A DNA stretch of 13,573 nt from Paracoccaceae bacterium. GTDB taxonomy: Bacteria; Pseudomonadota; Alphaproteobacteria; Rhodobacterales; Rhodobacteraceae. The position numbers were made by a program, and so were the translations under genes. Positions 1 to 6,880 of this stretch are shown here, piece after piece (position 1 is the stretch's first letter; every line of letters begins with the position of its first letter). Below the pieces are notes generated by a model that saw only the letters and a list, made by a program, of their open reading frames with translations, was not told the origin of the DNA and did not search any database. Location of the stretch: positions 1 to 13,573 of the forward strand of contig SLKB01000231.1 of the NCBI GenBank assembly GCA_007134805.1. The letters are read 5' to 3'.

Positions 1-1056
1 CCCTATGGCCAGCCGCGCAACCCCTGGAATCCCGAGTATGACCCGTCCTCGTCCTCTTCGGGCTCGGGCATCGCGCCGGCGGCGGGCATGTGCAGCTTCG
101 CGATCGGCGAGGATACCGGCGGGTCGGTTCGTGGCCCGGCCTCGTGCAACGGGATCGCGGGGCTGCGGCCCACTTTCGGCCGCGTCAGCCGTCATGGCGG
201 CATCATGCATGCCTATACCACCGATACGTTCGGCCCGCTCGGCCGCACGGTCGGCGATTGCGCCGCCGTGCTCGCGGCGATCGCGGGCCATGATCCGGGC
301 GACCCGCTGTCGTCGAAGCGCGCCGTGCCCGATTTCCTCGCCGGGCTGGACCGACCGATCCGCGGGCTGCGCCTCGGGGTCGTCACCGAGATCGCCCATG
401 GCGAGGGGACCGAGCCGGTCGTGCGCGCGTCCTTCGATCGCGCGCTCGATGTGCTGCGCGACCAGGGGGCCGTGATCGAGGAGGTCTCGCTGCCGCTGTC
501 CCGCTGGGCGGTGCCGCTGCAGCTTCTCTCGGCCGATGCCGATGTTGCGGCGTGGTTCCTCAACACCTATCTGCGCGACCGCTATGACCGGTTCGACAAG
601 GGCACGCGCACCCGGCTGGCGGCGTCATCGATGATCCCGGCGAGCATCTACAACCGGGCGATGCGCGCGCGGGTGATCGTGCGCCAGCAGGTTCTGAACG
701 CCTTCGAACGCTTCGACGCGCTGCTGACCCCCACCAATGTCACCCCGCCCCGGCGCATCGACCAGTCGAAGGAAACCGTGAGCGAGGATCGCGAGGACAT
801 GATCGAGCGCCTGATCCGGCGGCGAATTTCGCATTACCCGTTCAGCCTGGCCAATGTGCCCGCGCTCAGCGTACCGATGGGCCTCTCGCCCGAGGGGCTG
901 CCGCTCGCGCTGCAGATCGCGGGTCGCCCCTTCGACGAGGAAACGGTCTTCGCGCTGGGGCAGGCGCATGAGCGCGCCACCGATTGGGCACGCCAGCACC
1001 CGCCGCTTGCGCAGGGCCGGCCCGGCCTATCCGAGGGCGAAAGGAGAACCGCATGA
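1..1056 (+). CDS. Amidase-signature family hydrolase, C-terminal part (start lies upstream of the window)
   Basis: Reading frame 1 is open from the first base, so the protein begins outside the window; 351 residues are visible. The visible part opens with the serine/glycine-rich amidase signature (SSSSSGSG at residues 16-23), followed by GEDTGGSVRGPA at 36-47. By analogy with family members, Ser42 in GGSVR should be the acyl nucleophile and a serine in the first motif the cis-serine; the catalytic lysine would lie upstream. These enzymes hydrolyse C-N amide bonds with a Ser-cisSer-Lys triad and are normally cytoplasmic. The C-terminal part contains the usual YPFSLANVPALSVPMG and LPLALQIAGRPFDEETVFALG blocks. 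The stop overlaps the next start (ATGA), implying translational coupling to a small GatC/AtzG-like partner. Substrate is unknown; an AtzE-like or allophanate-hydrolase-like role is possible but not shown. Confidence 0.93.
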   Translation, partial: PYGQPRNPWNPEYDPSSSSSGSGIAPAAGMCSFAIGEDTGGSVRGPASCNGIAGLRPTFGRVSRHGGIMHAYTTDTFGPLGRTVGDCAAVLAAIAGHDPGDPLSSKRAVPDFLAGLDRPIRGLRLGVVTEIAHGEGTEPVVRASFDRALDVLRDQGAVIEEVSLPLSRWAVPLQLLSADADVAAWFLNTYLRDRYDRFDKGTRTRLAASSMIPASIYNRAMRARVIVRQQVLNAFERFDALLTPTNVTPPRRIDQSKETVSEDREDMIERLIRRRISHYPFSLANVPALSVPMGLSPEGLPLALQIAGRPFDEETVFALGQAHERATDWARQHPPLAQGRPGLSEGERRTA

Positions 1057-1232
1057 AGATTACTCAAGACTATGTGCGCATCATGGCCGAGGCGCAGGGC
1101 ATCCCCCTGCCCGAGGATGAGATCGACAATGTCCGCCTGCGCCTGACCACCTGGCTCGCCGCCATGGACGAGATCGAGGCCGAACTGGGCGCGGCCATGA
1201 ATGGCACCGATCCGATCCCGCCGATTCTCTGA
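1053..1232 (+). CDS. Small GatC/AtzG-like partner subunit of the amidase (59 aa)
   Basis: This 59-residue acidic helical protein begins MKITQDYVRIMAEAQ and ends NGTDPIPPIL. The start is fixed by AAGGAG at 1041-1046, seven bases before an ATG that overlaps the amidase stop; a longer in-frame extension upstream has no such support and would lie inside the amidase. The pattern of two amphipathic helices followed by a Pro-rich tail of the DPxPP type resembles AtzG-like (DUF4089) and GatC proteins. Those wrap around and stabilise their amidase partners, as AtzG does for AtzE in carboxybiuret hydrolysis. Overlap and size support a heteromeric amidase. The family assignment rests on size, context and tail, not on a diagnostic catalytic motif, so it is moderate. 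Confidence 0.68.
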   Translation: MKITQDYVRIMAEAQGIPLPEDEIDNVRLRLTTWLAAMDEIEAELGAAMNGTDPIPPIL

Positions 1233-1280
1233 GCCCCGGCGCCGCGGGCCCTGCGCCCATGTCCGGGGCGCGCGGATCCG

Positions 1281-1302
1281 GCAGCGCGCCCCAAGGCGCT
1301 GC
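1281..1302 (+). terminator. Hairpin after the amidase operon, possible terminator
   Basis: The arms GCAGCGC (1281-1287) and GCGCTGC (1296-1302) pair perfectly over 7 bp around an 8-base loop, about 50 bases after the small-subunit stop and before the next promoter. No T-run follows, so it is not a textbook intrinsic terminator. Its place between two transcription units is the main argument for it. Confidence 0.4.
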
Positions 1303-1349
1303 GGCGCGTGAGAATAAGTCAGTCATTCGGGATCGCGTGCAATGCCGGA

Positions 1350-1377
1350 TTGACAAAAATGGCGAAACCAATATGAT
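1350..1377 (+). promoter_or_regulatory. Sigma70-type promoter of the hydrolase-transporter operon
   Basis: TTGACA at 1350-1355 is a perfect -35 box and TATGAT at 1372-1377 a 5/6 -10 box, separated by 16 bases. The surroundings are strikingly AT-richer than the rest of the window. Transcription should start near 1384, about 50 bases before the hydrolase ATG. Palindromic operators sit inside the spacer and just after the predicted start, which suggests a strong promoter held off by a repressor. Confidence 0.75.
1360..1372 (+). promoter_or_regulatory. GntR/FadR-type operator O1 (between -35 and -10)
   Basis: TGGCGAAACCAAT differs by one base, in the TGGT arm, from the motif TGGT-N2-AACCAAT seen upstream of the first gntR gene. 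It fills the promoter spacer and touches the -10 box, so a bound protein would block RNA polymerase. Its AACCAAT arm forms a perfect 7-base inverted repeat with ATTGGTT at 1389-1395. Confidence 0.6.
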
Positions 1378-1388
1378 GAATTAGACAA

Positions 1389-1411
1389 ATTGGTTGAACC
1401 ATTGTACTGGT
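1389..1411. promoter_or_regulatory. GntR/FadR-type operator O2 just downstream of the predicted transcription start
   Basis: TGGTTGAACCA at 1391-1401 is a perfect TGGT-N3-ACCA palindrome, the form known for FadR-subfamily GntR repressors such as PdhR and LldR. A further TGGT half-site lies at 1408-1411. Read on the minus strand the core is TGGT-TC-AACCAAT, the same motif as O1 and the sites near 9168 and 10768. Its centre is about 31 bp, three helical turns, from that of O1. Confidence 0.72.
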
Positions 1412-1433
1412 GACGCAGCCAGAAGGGGGGAGG

Positions 1434-2396
1434 ATGAACGACCTTGCGGCCTCACGGCCAGCAAAGCCTGACGCGACGGATCTCGTCGCCGAAGAGCATT
1501 GGGTGACGCGGGACGGGATCTCGCTCCACGTGTTCCGGAAATACGCGCGCGCCGCCTCGGATACACCGCGCAGGGTCCTGTTTCTGGTCCATGGCTCGTC
1601 GCAATCGGCCCGCACGGCCTATGACCTGCAGGCAGGCGCGCTCGGCGAATATTCGGTCATGAATGTCTTTGCGCGGCTGGGCTATGACGTCTGGACCATG
1701 GACCACGAAGGCTATGGTCGCTCGGACCGGACCGAAGGTTTCTCCTATATCCGAGACAATGTGAAGGATCTTCACGCGGCCGCCCTGCATATCGAGACGC
1801 TGACCGGGCAGCGCGAGCTTGATTTCTTCGGGACTTCCTCTGGCGCGCTGCGCGCGGGGCTGTTCCAGAACCTTCATCCTGACCGCGTGGCGCGCCTTGC
1901 GATGTCGGCCTTCCCCTGGACCGGGGAAGGCGCGCCGTCGCTGATCAAGCGGCGCGAAAGGCTGGCCGAGTGGCAGGCAACCAATCGCAGATCGGTTGAT
2001 GCAAGCTACTACCACACGATGCTGACGCGCGACGTCGAGGGCCTGACGGACCCCGAGATGGGCCGCATCGTGGCAGAGAACGAAAGCGCCAATGGCGGCG
2101 ACAGCGTTCCGAACGGCACCTATGTGGACATGTGCATCAACCTGCCGCTGGTGGACCCGGCAAAGATCACCTGCCCGGTGCTGATGATCCGGTCCGAGCA
2201 TGACGGGATCACCACCGACGAGGACAACGCCGCCTTCTATGCGCGGCTGGGCACGAAGGACCGGCAGATGGTGATGATCTCGGGCCTCGCCCATAACATC
2301 ACCTTCGGGCTGAACCGGCATCGCTTCTGGTATGCGCTCGAGACGTTCCTGGCCTTTCCGGACCGGCGCGACAGCCTGGCAGGCGCGATGGCCTGA
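1434..2396 (+). CDS. Alpha/beta-fold hydrolase (320 aa), first gene of the operon
   Basis: The protein has the complete alpha/beta-hydrolase set: oxyanion motif LVHGSS at 52-56, nucleophile elbow FGTSSG with Ser135, acid Asp257 in IRSEHDG, and His287 in SGLAHN. DHEGYGRSD at 90-98 is the usual loop after strand 4. No signal peptide is visible, so it should act in the cytoplasm. It probably hydrolyses an ester, thioester, lactone or C-C bond; the reaction cannot be told from sequence. ATG at 1434 is chosen because the purine-rich AAGGGGGGAGG lies directly before it; a GTG 24 bases upstream would overlap the operator. As the promoter-proximal gene ahead of binding-protein and transporter genes, it is a good candidate for the first cytoplasmic step on the imported compound. 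Confidence 0.88.
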   Translation: MNDLAASRPAKPDATDLVAEEHWVTRDGISLHVFRKYARAASDTPRRVLFLVHGSSQSARTAYDLQAGALGEYSVMNVFARLGYDVWTMDHEGYGRSDRTEGFSYIRDNVKDLHAAALHIETLTGQRELDFFGTSSGALRAGLFQNLHPDRVARLAMSAFPWTGEGAPSLIKRRERLAEWQATNRRSVDASYYHTMLTRDVEGLTDPEMGRIVAENESANGGDSVPNGTYVDMCINLPLVDPAKITCPVLMIRSEHDGITTDEDNAAFYARLGTKDRQMVMISGLAHNITFGLNRHRFWYALETFLAFPDRRDSLAGAMA

Positions 2397-2402
2397 GACC
2401 AA

Positions 2403-2490
2403 GACCCCGGCACCGGACGTGCGTGCGCGCAAGGAGGAGGCGCGCCGCACATCGACCCCGGCACCGGGCACTGTTCAACCCAGGAGGAGG
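2403..2490 (+). repeat. Imperfect tandem leader repeat, about 51-base period
   Basis: GACCCCGGCACCGG occurs identically at 2403-2416 and 2454-2467. Each copy is followed 28-29 bases after its start by AGGAGGAGG (2432-2440 and 2482-2490). Only the second purine block is followed by a start codon, at 2496. The first may be a relic of a duplicated leader or a functional decoy or standby site. Confidence 0.7.
2419..2450 (+). promoter_or_regulatory. RNA hairpin displaying a Shine-Dalgarno-like loop
   Basis: The left arm GTGCG-T-GCGCGC (2419-2430) pairs with GCGCGC-CGCAC (2440-2450) to give 11 base pairs with one bulged T. The 9-base loop is AAGGAGGAG, a near-perfect complement of the 16S rRNA 3' end with no start codon behind it. 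It lies between the hydrolase stop and the first binding-protein gene, so it could protect the downstream mRNA or act as a ribosome standby site. Confidence 0.62.
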
Positions 2491-2495
2491 AAGGC

Positions 2496-3533
2496 ATGGT
2501 CACGCAACCGACAGGACGGCCCAAGGCGCGGCACACGCGTCGTGATTTCATCAGGACGGCAACGCTCAGCGGCGCGGGCGCGCTATTCGCGCCGGCGATC
2601 GTCGGGCGGGCCTTCGCGCAGGACACGTTCCCGACGCGCGCGATGCAGGTGCTGATTCCAATTTCCGAGGGCGGCGGGGTAGACCGCTCGGCCCGCGCGT
2701 TCAACGCGGCCTGGGGCCCATCGCTGGGCGCGGGGTTCGAATACTCGTACTTCCCGGGCGCTTCGGGGCAGGTCGGCTACGAGACCTATATCGGCCGGCG
2801 CGAGCCCGATGCCTACAATCTTCTCTTTGGCGCCATCGGCCCCGAGATGATCATGTATGCAACGCAGAATCCCAGCTACCGCTTCCCCGATGACTTTGTC
2901 TATTTCGCCGGGGTGAACGCTGATGATTCGGTGATCTGGGTGGCCGAGAACAGCCCCTTCCAGACGCTTCAGGACCTGGTCGAGGAAGGCCAGCACCGGC
3001 GGGTGAATTTCTCGGGCAGCAGGCTGCCGCACCCGTCGAGCATCGCGGTCTTCCTGCTGGCCGAGGCCACGGGCGCGGATTTCAACGTCGTGCCCTATGG
3101 TGGCGGCAACGCCGCACGCTCGGCCGCGATCACTGGCGAGGTCGATGCCTGCTGCACCTTCATGAGTTCCTCGCTGAGCGTGCGCGAACAGGTCCGCTTC
3201 CTTACCGTGTTCCAGGACGAGAACCAGATCCCGGCGCTCACCAATGACGCACCCCCCGTGAACGCGCTCATGGGGACGGATTTCCCCGCGCTCGACGGGC
3301 TGCGCGCCTATGCGATCCACCGCGCCGCGATCGAGCAGCACCCCGAGCGATACCAGCATCTGAAGGACACCATCGCCGAGACGATGCAAAGCGGGCGCTA
3401 CGAGGAATCGACCATCGCCGCAGGCCTCTCGCCGGATTTCAATGTCTTCATTGATGAAGAAGCCTGCACCCGTTCCGCGCAGCGGTTCATCGAACTTGCC
3501 AACCGCTTCGAGCATCTGCTGCGCGACGGTTGA
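2496..3533 (+). CDS. Tat-exported TctC/Bug-type substrate-binding protein, copy 1 (345 aa)
   Basis: The first of two tandem periplasmic binding proteins. The N-terminus is a twin-arginine signal, TRRDFIR with Arg15-Arg16, a weakly hydrophobic stretch, and a likely cleavage AFA|QD after residue 41. The mature part keeps the Bug/TctC outline: LIPISEGGGVDRSARAFN at 53-70 matches the family's glycine-rich ligand loop after strand 1, and FPGASGQVGYE corresponds to the usual N-x-G-G-A-G-G region. It diverges from typical Bug proteins, which have IVPFxAGG here. An adjacent CysCys pair occurs in the EVDACCT motif. AGGAGGAGG ending five bases before the ATG supports the start. It should present a carboxylated ligand to the TctB/TctA pair encoded downstream. 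It is about 78% identical to the next gene over the mature region. Confidence 0.85.
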   Translation: MVTQPTGRPKARHTRRDFIRTATLSGAGALFAPAIVGRAFAQDTFPTRAMQVLIPISEGGGVDRSARAFNAAWGPSLGAGFEYSYFPGASGQVGYETYIGRREPDAYNLLFGAIGPEMIMYATQNPSYRFPDDFVYFAGVNADDSVIWVAENSPFQTLQDLVEEGQHRRVNFSGSRLPHPSSIAVFLLAEATGADFNVVPYGGGNAARSAAITGEVDACCTFMSSSLSVREQVRFLTVFQDENQIPALTNDAPPVNALMGTDFPALDGLRAYAIHRAAIEQHPERYQHLKDTIAETMQSGRYEESTIAAGLSPDFNVFIDEEACTRSAQRFIELANRFEHLLRDG

Positions 3534-3545
3534 GGCGCGTGACTT

Positions 3546-3570
3546 CGGGCGGGCAACACGTGCCCGCCCG
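3546..3570 (+). promoter_or_regulatory. Strong intercistronic hairpin after binding-protein copy 1
   Basis: CGGGCGGGCA (3546-3555) and TGCCCGCCCG (3561-3570) form a perfect 10-bp stem with a 5-base loop, 12 bases after the stop codon. No U-tract follows. Such structures after binding-protein genes commonly block 3' exonucleases and raise expression of the upstream gene relative to the membrane subunits. Confidence 0.72.
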
Positions 3571-3697
3571 CAACCGCTGCCCCGGAGCAAGGGCAGCACC
3601 CTCCCCGGACCCCCGCTCCCGCGCGTCCCGCGGCAGAGCAGACGCAACGCGCGCGACCGGACGGCCCGGGATCCATTCAACAGAGGAGGACTATCGA

Positions 3698-4735
3698 ATG
3701 GACCGCAAGACCCCAAACAAGTCCACGACACGACTGACCCGCCGGGGCCTGATCAAGGCGACGACGCTCGGAGGCGCGGGCGCGCTTTTTGCGCCGGCCC
3801 TTGTCGGGCGCGCCCTTGCCCAGGACGATTTCCCCTCGCGCACGATGCAGATCCTCATACCGACCGGCGAAGGCGGCGGCGTGGACCGCTCCGCGCGCGC
3901 CTTCAATGCCGGCTGGGGCGAGATCCTGGGCACCGGGTTCGAATATGGCTATTTCCCGGGCGCTGCGGGCCAGGTGGGCTATGAGACCTTCATCGGGCGG
4001 CGCGAACCGGACGCCTACAATCTTCTCTATGGCGCCATCGGCCCCGAGATGATCATGTATGCGACCCAGAATCCGAGCTACACCTTCCCCGATGATTACG
4101 TCTATTTCGGCGGGGTGAACGCCGATGACGTCGTGATCTGGGTGGCCGAGGACAGCCCGTTCCAGACGCTCGAGGATCTGATCGAGGAAGGCCAGAGCCG
4201 CCGCGTCAATTTCTCGGGCAGTCGCCTGCCGCATCCGGCGAGCATCGCGGTCTTCCTGCTGGCGGAGGAAACCGGCGCGGATTTCAACGTGATCCCCTAT
4301 GGCGGCGGCAACCCGGCGCGGTCGGCAGCACTCACCGGCGAGGTCGATGCCTGCTGCACGCATATGGGCTCGTCGCTCAGCGTCGCCGATCAGGTGCGCT
4401 TCCTGACCGTCTTCCAGGACGAGAACCGGGTGCCCGGCCTGACCAATGACGCGCTTCCCGTGAACGAGATCATGGGGACGGACTTCCCCGAACTCGGGGG
4501 CTTGCGCGCCTTTGCGATCCACACCGCCGCGATCGAGCAGTATCCCGACCGCGTCGCGCTTCTGAAGGAAACGATGCTCGAAAATTTCGAGAGCGGGCGC
4601 TACGACGCGGACACGCTCGATCAGGGGCTCACACCGGAATTCAACGTCTTCGTCGATCAGGAGGCCTGCACGCGCTCCGCGATGGAAATGGTCGAACTTG
4701 CCAACCGGTTCGAGCATCTGCTGCGCGACGGCTGA
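3698..4735 (+). CDS. Tat-exported TctC/Bug-type substrate-binding protein, copy 2 (345 aa)
   Basis: Paralogue of the preceding gene with exactly the same length and the same position for the twin arginines (TRRGLIK, Arg15-Arg16); likely cleavage is ALA|QD after residue 41. The ligand loop LIPTGEGGGVDRSARAFN and the CysCys of EVDACCT are kept. Differences are scattered and mostly conservative in the core but denser near residues 285-325, where helices and specificity-related surface may vary. AGAGGAGGA at 3682-3690, seven bases before the ATG, fixes the start; earlier in-frame starts would run through the intergenic hairpin. The leader element TTCAAC lies 22 bases before the ATG in both copies, so the duplication included the ribosome-binding region. 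It probably shares the downstream TctBA permease with copy 1, either widening ligand range or raising dosage. Confidence 0.85.
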   Translation: MDRKTPNKSTTRLTRRGLIKATTLGGAGALFAPALVGRALAQDDFPSRTMQILIPTGEGGGVDRSARAFNAGWGEILGTGFEYGYFPGAAGQVGYETFIGRREPDAYNLLYGAIGPEMIMYATQNPSYTFPDDYVYFGGVNADDVVIWVAEDSPFQTLEDLIEEGQSRRVNFSGSRLPHPASIAVFLLAEETGADFNVIPYGGGNPARSAALTGEVDACCTHMGSSLSVADQVRFLTVFQDENRVPGLTNDALPVNEIMGTDFPELGGLRAFAIHTAAIEQYPDRVALLKETMLENFESGRYDADTLDQGLTPEFNVFVDQEACTRSAMEMVELANRFEHLLRDG

Positions 4736-4747
4736 CGTATCCCACCG

Positions 4748-4777
4748 GCGCAGGCAGAGGCGCGCCTCTGCCTGCGC
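4748..4777 (+). promoter_or_regulatory. Perfect 30-bp palindrome (intercistronic hairpin) between binding-protein copy 2 and tctB
   Basis: GCGCAGGCAGAGGCG (4748-4762) is followed immediately by its exact reverse complement (4763-4777). As RNA this would be a stem of about 13 bp with a tetraloop, starting 12 bases after the stop, the same distance as the hairpin after copy 1. No U-tract follows. It could partly terminate transcription or protect the binding-protein mRNA, lowering permease expression. Confidence 0.78.
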
Positions 4778-4840
4778 GGCATCGACGCGGCCGCGGCAAC
4801 GCGCGGCAGGCCCACGCTTCCCATTGCAACGGATCTGAAC

Positions 4841-5365
4841 ATGTCGGAACACAATAAAGACGATGACGGCGACACCGATGATCGCGCGCGAACGCGGATC
4901 GGCGCGGATCTGATCATTCCCGTCGCGGGTCTGGCCTTCGCCGGCTATTACCTGTGGTCGATCGCCGGACTTCCGGGAATGGCGCAATTCAGCGGCCGGT
5001 TCCTGGTCGCGGTGCTGGTCGTGCTGGTCGTGCTGCTCGCGCTGCGGATGGGAACCGCGCTCGCGCGGGGCGAGGCCGAATTCTCCTTCGCGGATCTGGC
5101 GGAAACGCGCAAGACGGCGCTGATGCGCTGGGGGGTATTCGCGCTTGCGATCGGTTTCGCACTTGGCATCCCCTATCTGGGCTTCACGCTGTCGATCTTC
5201 GTGTTCCTGCTGTTGTCCATGTTGCTGTTGCAGGTGCGCCCGATCAGTCGGATCTTCATCATTGCCTTCTGCGCGGCGGCGGTCGGATACCTGCTGTTCA
5301 TCGTGGCCCTTGGCGCGCGCTTGCCGCGCGGGCCGGTTGAAACCTTCCTCGCGGGGATCTTCTGA
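4841..5365 (+). CDS. tctB: TctB-type small membrane subunit, transporter 1 (174 aa)
   Basis: The N-terminus is a charged cytoplasmic-type segment (MSEHNKDDDGDTDDRARTR), followed by about four hydrophobic helices near residues 23-42, 50-67, 88-107 and 112-160. This is the size and topology of the TctB subunit, which pairs with the large TctA in tripartite tricarboxylate transporters. The identity is strongest from context: binding protein upstream and tctA overlapping by one base (TGATG at 5363-5367). It lacks the LGPGxxP element seen in the second TctB of this window, so sequence alone would be weak evidence. Only a weak purine stretch precedes the ATG. Gene symbol is at family level. Confidence 0.8.
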   Translation: MSEHNKDDDGDTDDRARTRIGADLIIPVAGLAFAGYYLWSIAGLPGMAQFSGRFLVAVLVVLVVLLALRMGTALARGEAEFSFADLAETRKTALMRWGVFALAIGFALGIPYLGFTLSIFVFLLLSMLLLQVRPISRIFIIAFCAAAVGYLLFIVALGARLPRGPVETFLAGIF

Positions 5366-6858
5366 TGAGCCTGGAGCTTCTGATCGACATTTTCCTCGGC
5401 GCGGCATCCTACTGGTGGCTGATCCTGATTGCCACGACGCTGGGCATCATCATCGGCGCGATCCCCGGCTTCGGGGCGCAGAACACCATCATCATGCTGC
5501 TGCCCTTCACGCTCGCGGTGCAGGTCGACATGGCGCTGACTTTCATGGTCGCACTCTATGTGGCCTCGCATATGGGCTCGGGCATCCCCGCGATCCTGCT
5601 CAACATCCCCGGCACGGGGGGGGCCGCCGCAACGACGATCGACGGCTATCCGATGGCCAAGAAAGGCATGGCGCAACAGGCCCTGGTCCTGACATTCGTG
5701 GCCTCGACCCTGGGCGGGTTCTTCACGGCGTTCATCGCGATCTTCGCGATCGGCTATCTCGCGCGGATCGCGTTCTTCCTGCACAGCGTCGAGATGGTCG
5801 TGATCATGCTCTTCGGCATCACCCTGATCGCCGTCATCGCGGCGAAGGACCCGCTCAAGGGGCTGATTTCGGGGATCATCGGGCTGCTGATCGGGGCGAT
5901 CGGGGCCGACCACATCTATTCGGCCCCGCGCGCGACCTTTGGCTTTCTGGAACTCTACGAGGGCATGCCCATCATCCCCGCACTGATCGGGCTCTTCGCG
6001 ATCTCCGAGGCGCTGGTGATGCTCGAGAAACGCTCGATGCTGACCGCGGAAGGGCGCGAGCGGATGCTCAGGGCGGGCTGGCGCGAAACGCTCGAGGGGA
6101 TCCAGATGGCGCTCAAGCGCTGGACCCATATCCTGTGGACCTCGTTGATCGGGCTTGTCGTGGGCGCGGTCCCGGGCGCCGGCGCGAGCATCGGGTCCTT
6201 TGTCGCCTATCAGCAGTCACGGCTCTATTCGAAGACGCCCGAAGCCTACGGCACCGGCCATCCCGAAGGCGTGCTCGCGCCCGAGGCGGCCAATAACGGG
6301 GTCGCCTCGGGCAGCCTGATCCCGCTTCTGGTGCTGGCCGTGCCCGGCGGGACCACCGCGGCGGTGATGCTCGTGGTGCTGAGCTATCACGGCGTGCCGC
6401 TTGGTCCGCGCCTGTTTGTCGAGGATCCGGGCCTTGCCTATGGGGTCTTCGCGACCATGGTGCTGAGCTATCTGATCATGATGGTGACGATCCTGCCGAT
6501 GAGCAAATACCTCTCGCGGGTGACACTTGTGGGCACCACGATCCTTGCGCCCATCATCATCGGCTTCACGCTGGTCGGTGCGTTCTCGCCACGGGCCTAT
6601 ATCTTTGACATGGGCGTGGCGCTGACCTTCGGCGTGCTGGGCTACCTGATGCGCAAGACCGGCTATCATGTAGTCGCGATGCTGATCGGCATCATCCTCG
6701 GCCCGCTTCTGGAAGCCAATTTCATGCGCGCGCTGCGTCTCTCGGGGGGTGACAGCATGGTGTTCTTCAGCTCGACCATCGGCAATGTGCTCTGGCTGAT
6801 GCTGCTCGCGTCGATCCTGCTGCCGCTCTATTCCAGCTGGCGACGCAACCGCGCGTGA
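5365..6858 (+). CDS. tctA: TctA-type large permease subunit, transporter 1 (497 aa)
   Basis: A polytopic inner-membrane protein with the TctA internal repeat. First half: GIIIGAIPGFGAQNTIIMLLP at about 27-47 and GSGIPAILLNIPGTGGAAATTIDGYPMAKKG at 71-101. Second half: GLVVGAVPGAGASIGSFVAY at 263-282 and PEAANNGVASGSLIPLLVLAVPGG at 306-329. These two Gly/Pro-rich re-entrant-like motifs are the hallmark of the family and probably line the transport path. Length is usual for TctA (about 500). It deviates from the canonical form (SHMGSGIPA instead of YYGAMYGGSTTA), as its binding proteins also do, and so may define a divergent TTT subgroup. Start overlaps the tctB stop. It should import, with TctB and one of the two upstream binding proteins, a carboxylate using an ion gradient. 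Confidence 0.93.
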   Translation: MSLELLIDIFLGAASYWWLILIATTLGIIIGAIPGFGAQNTIIMLLPFTLAVQVDMALTFMVALYVASHMGSGIPAILLNIPGTGGAAATTIDGYPMAKKGMAQQALVLTFVASTLGGFFTAFIAIFAIGYLARIAFFLHSVEMVVIMLFGITLIAVIAAKDPLKGLISGIIGLLIGAIGADHIYSAPRATFGFLELYEGMPIIPALIGLFAISEALVMLEKRSMLTAEGRERMLRAGWRETLEGIQMALKRWTHILWTSLIGLVVGAVPGAGASIGSFVAYQQSRLYSKTPEAYGTGHPEGVLAPEAANNGVASGSLIPLLVLAVPGGTTAAVMLVVLSYHGVPLGPRLFVEDPGLAYGVFATMVLSYLIMMVTILPMSKYLSRVTLVGTTILAPIIIGFTLVGAFSPRAYIFDMGVALTFGVLGYLMRKTGYHVVAMLIGIILGPLLEANFMRALRLSGGDSMVFFSSTIGNVLWLMLLASILLPLYSSWRRNRA

Positions 6859-6880
6859 CACCACACGACGCCGCACACGG

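Noticed and set aside
3534..3697. Longer N-terminus for binding-protein copy 2
   Set aside because: It would run through a perfect hairpin and place the twin-arginine signal deep inside the protein. The 3698 start matches copy 1 exactly.
4748..4777. Perfect 30-bp palindrome considered as a resolution or attachment site
   Set aside because: No recombinase, target duplication or matching partner is present. The position 12 bases after a stop codon, matching the other hairpin, fits an mRNA structure better.
3677..5407. A 576-codon open frame on the minus strand, antisense to binding-protein copy 2 and tctB
   Set aside because: It is low-complexity (rich in Arg, His, Gln, Asp), has no recognisable motif, and mirrors two well-supported genes. 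Long antisense frames are expected in such GC-rich DNA.
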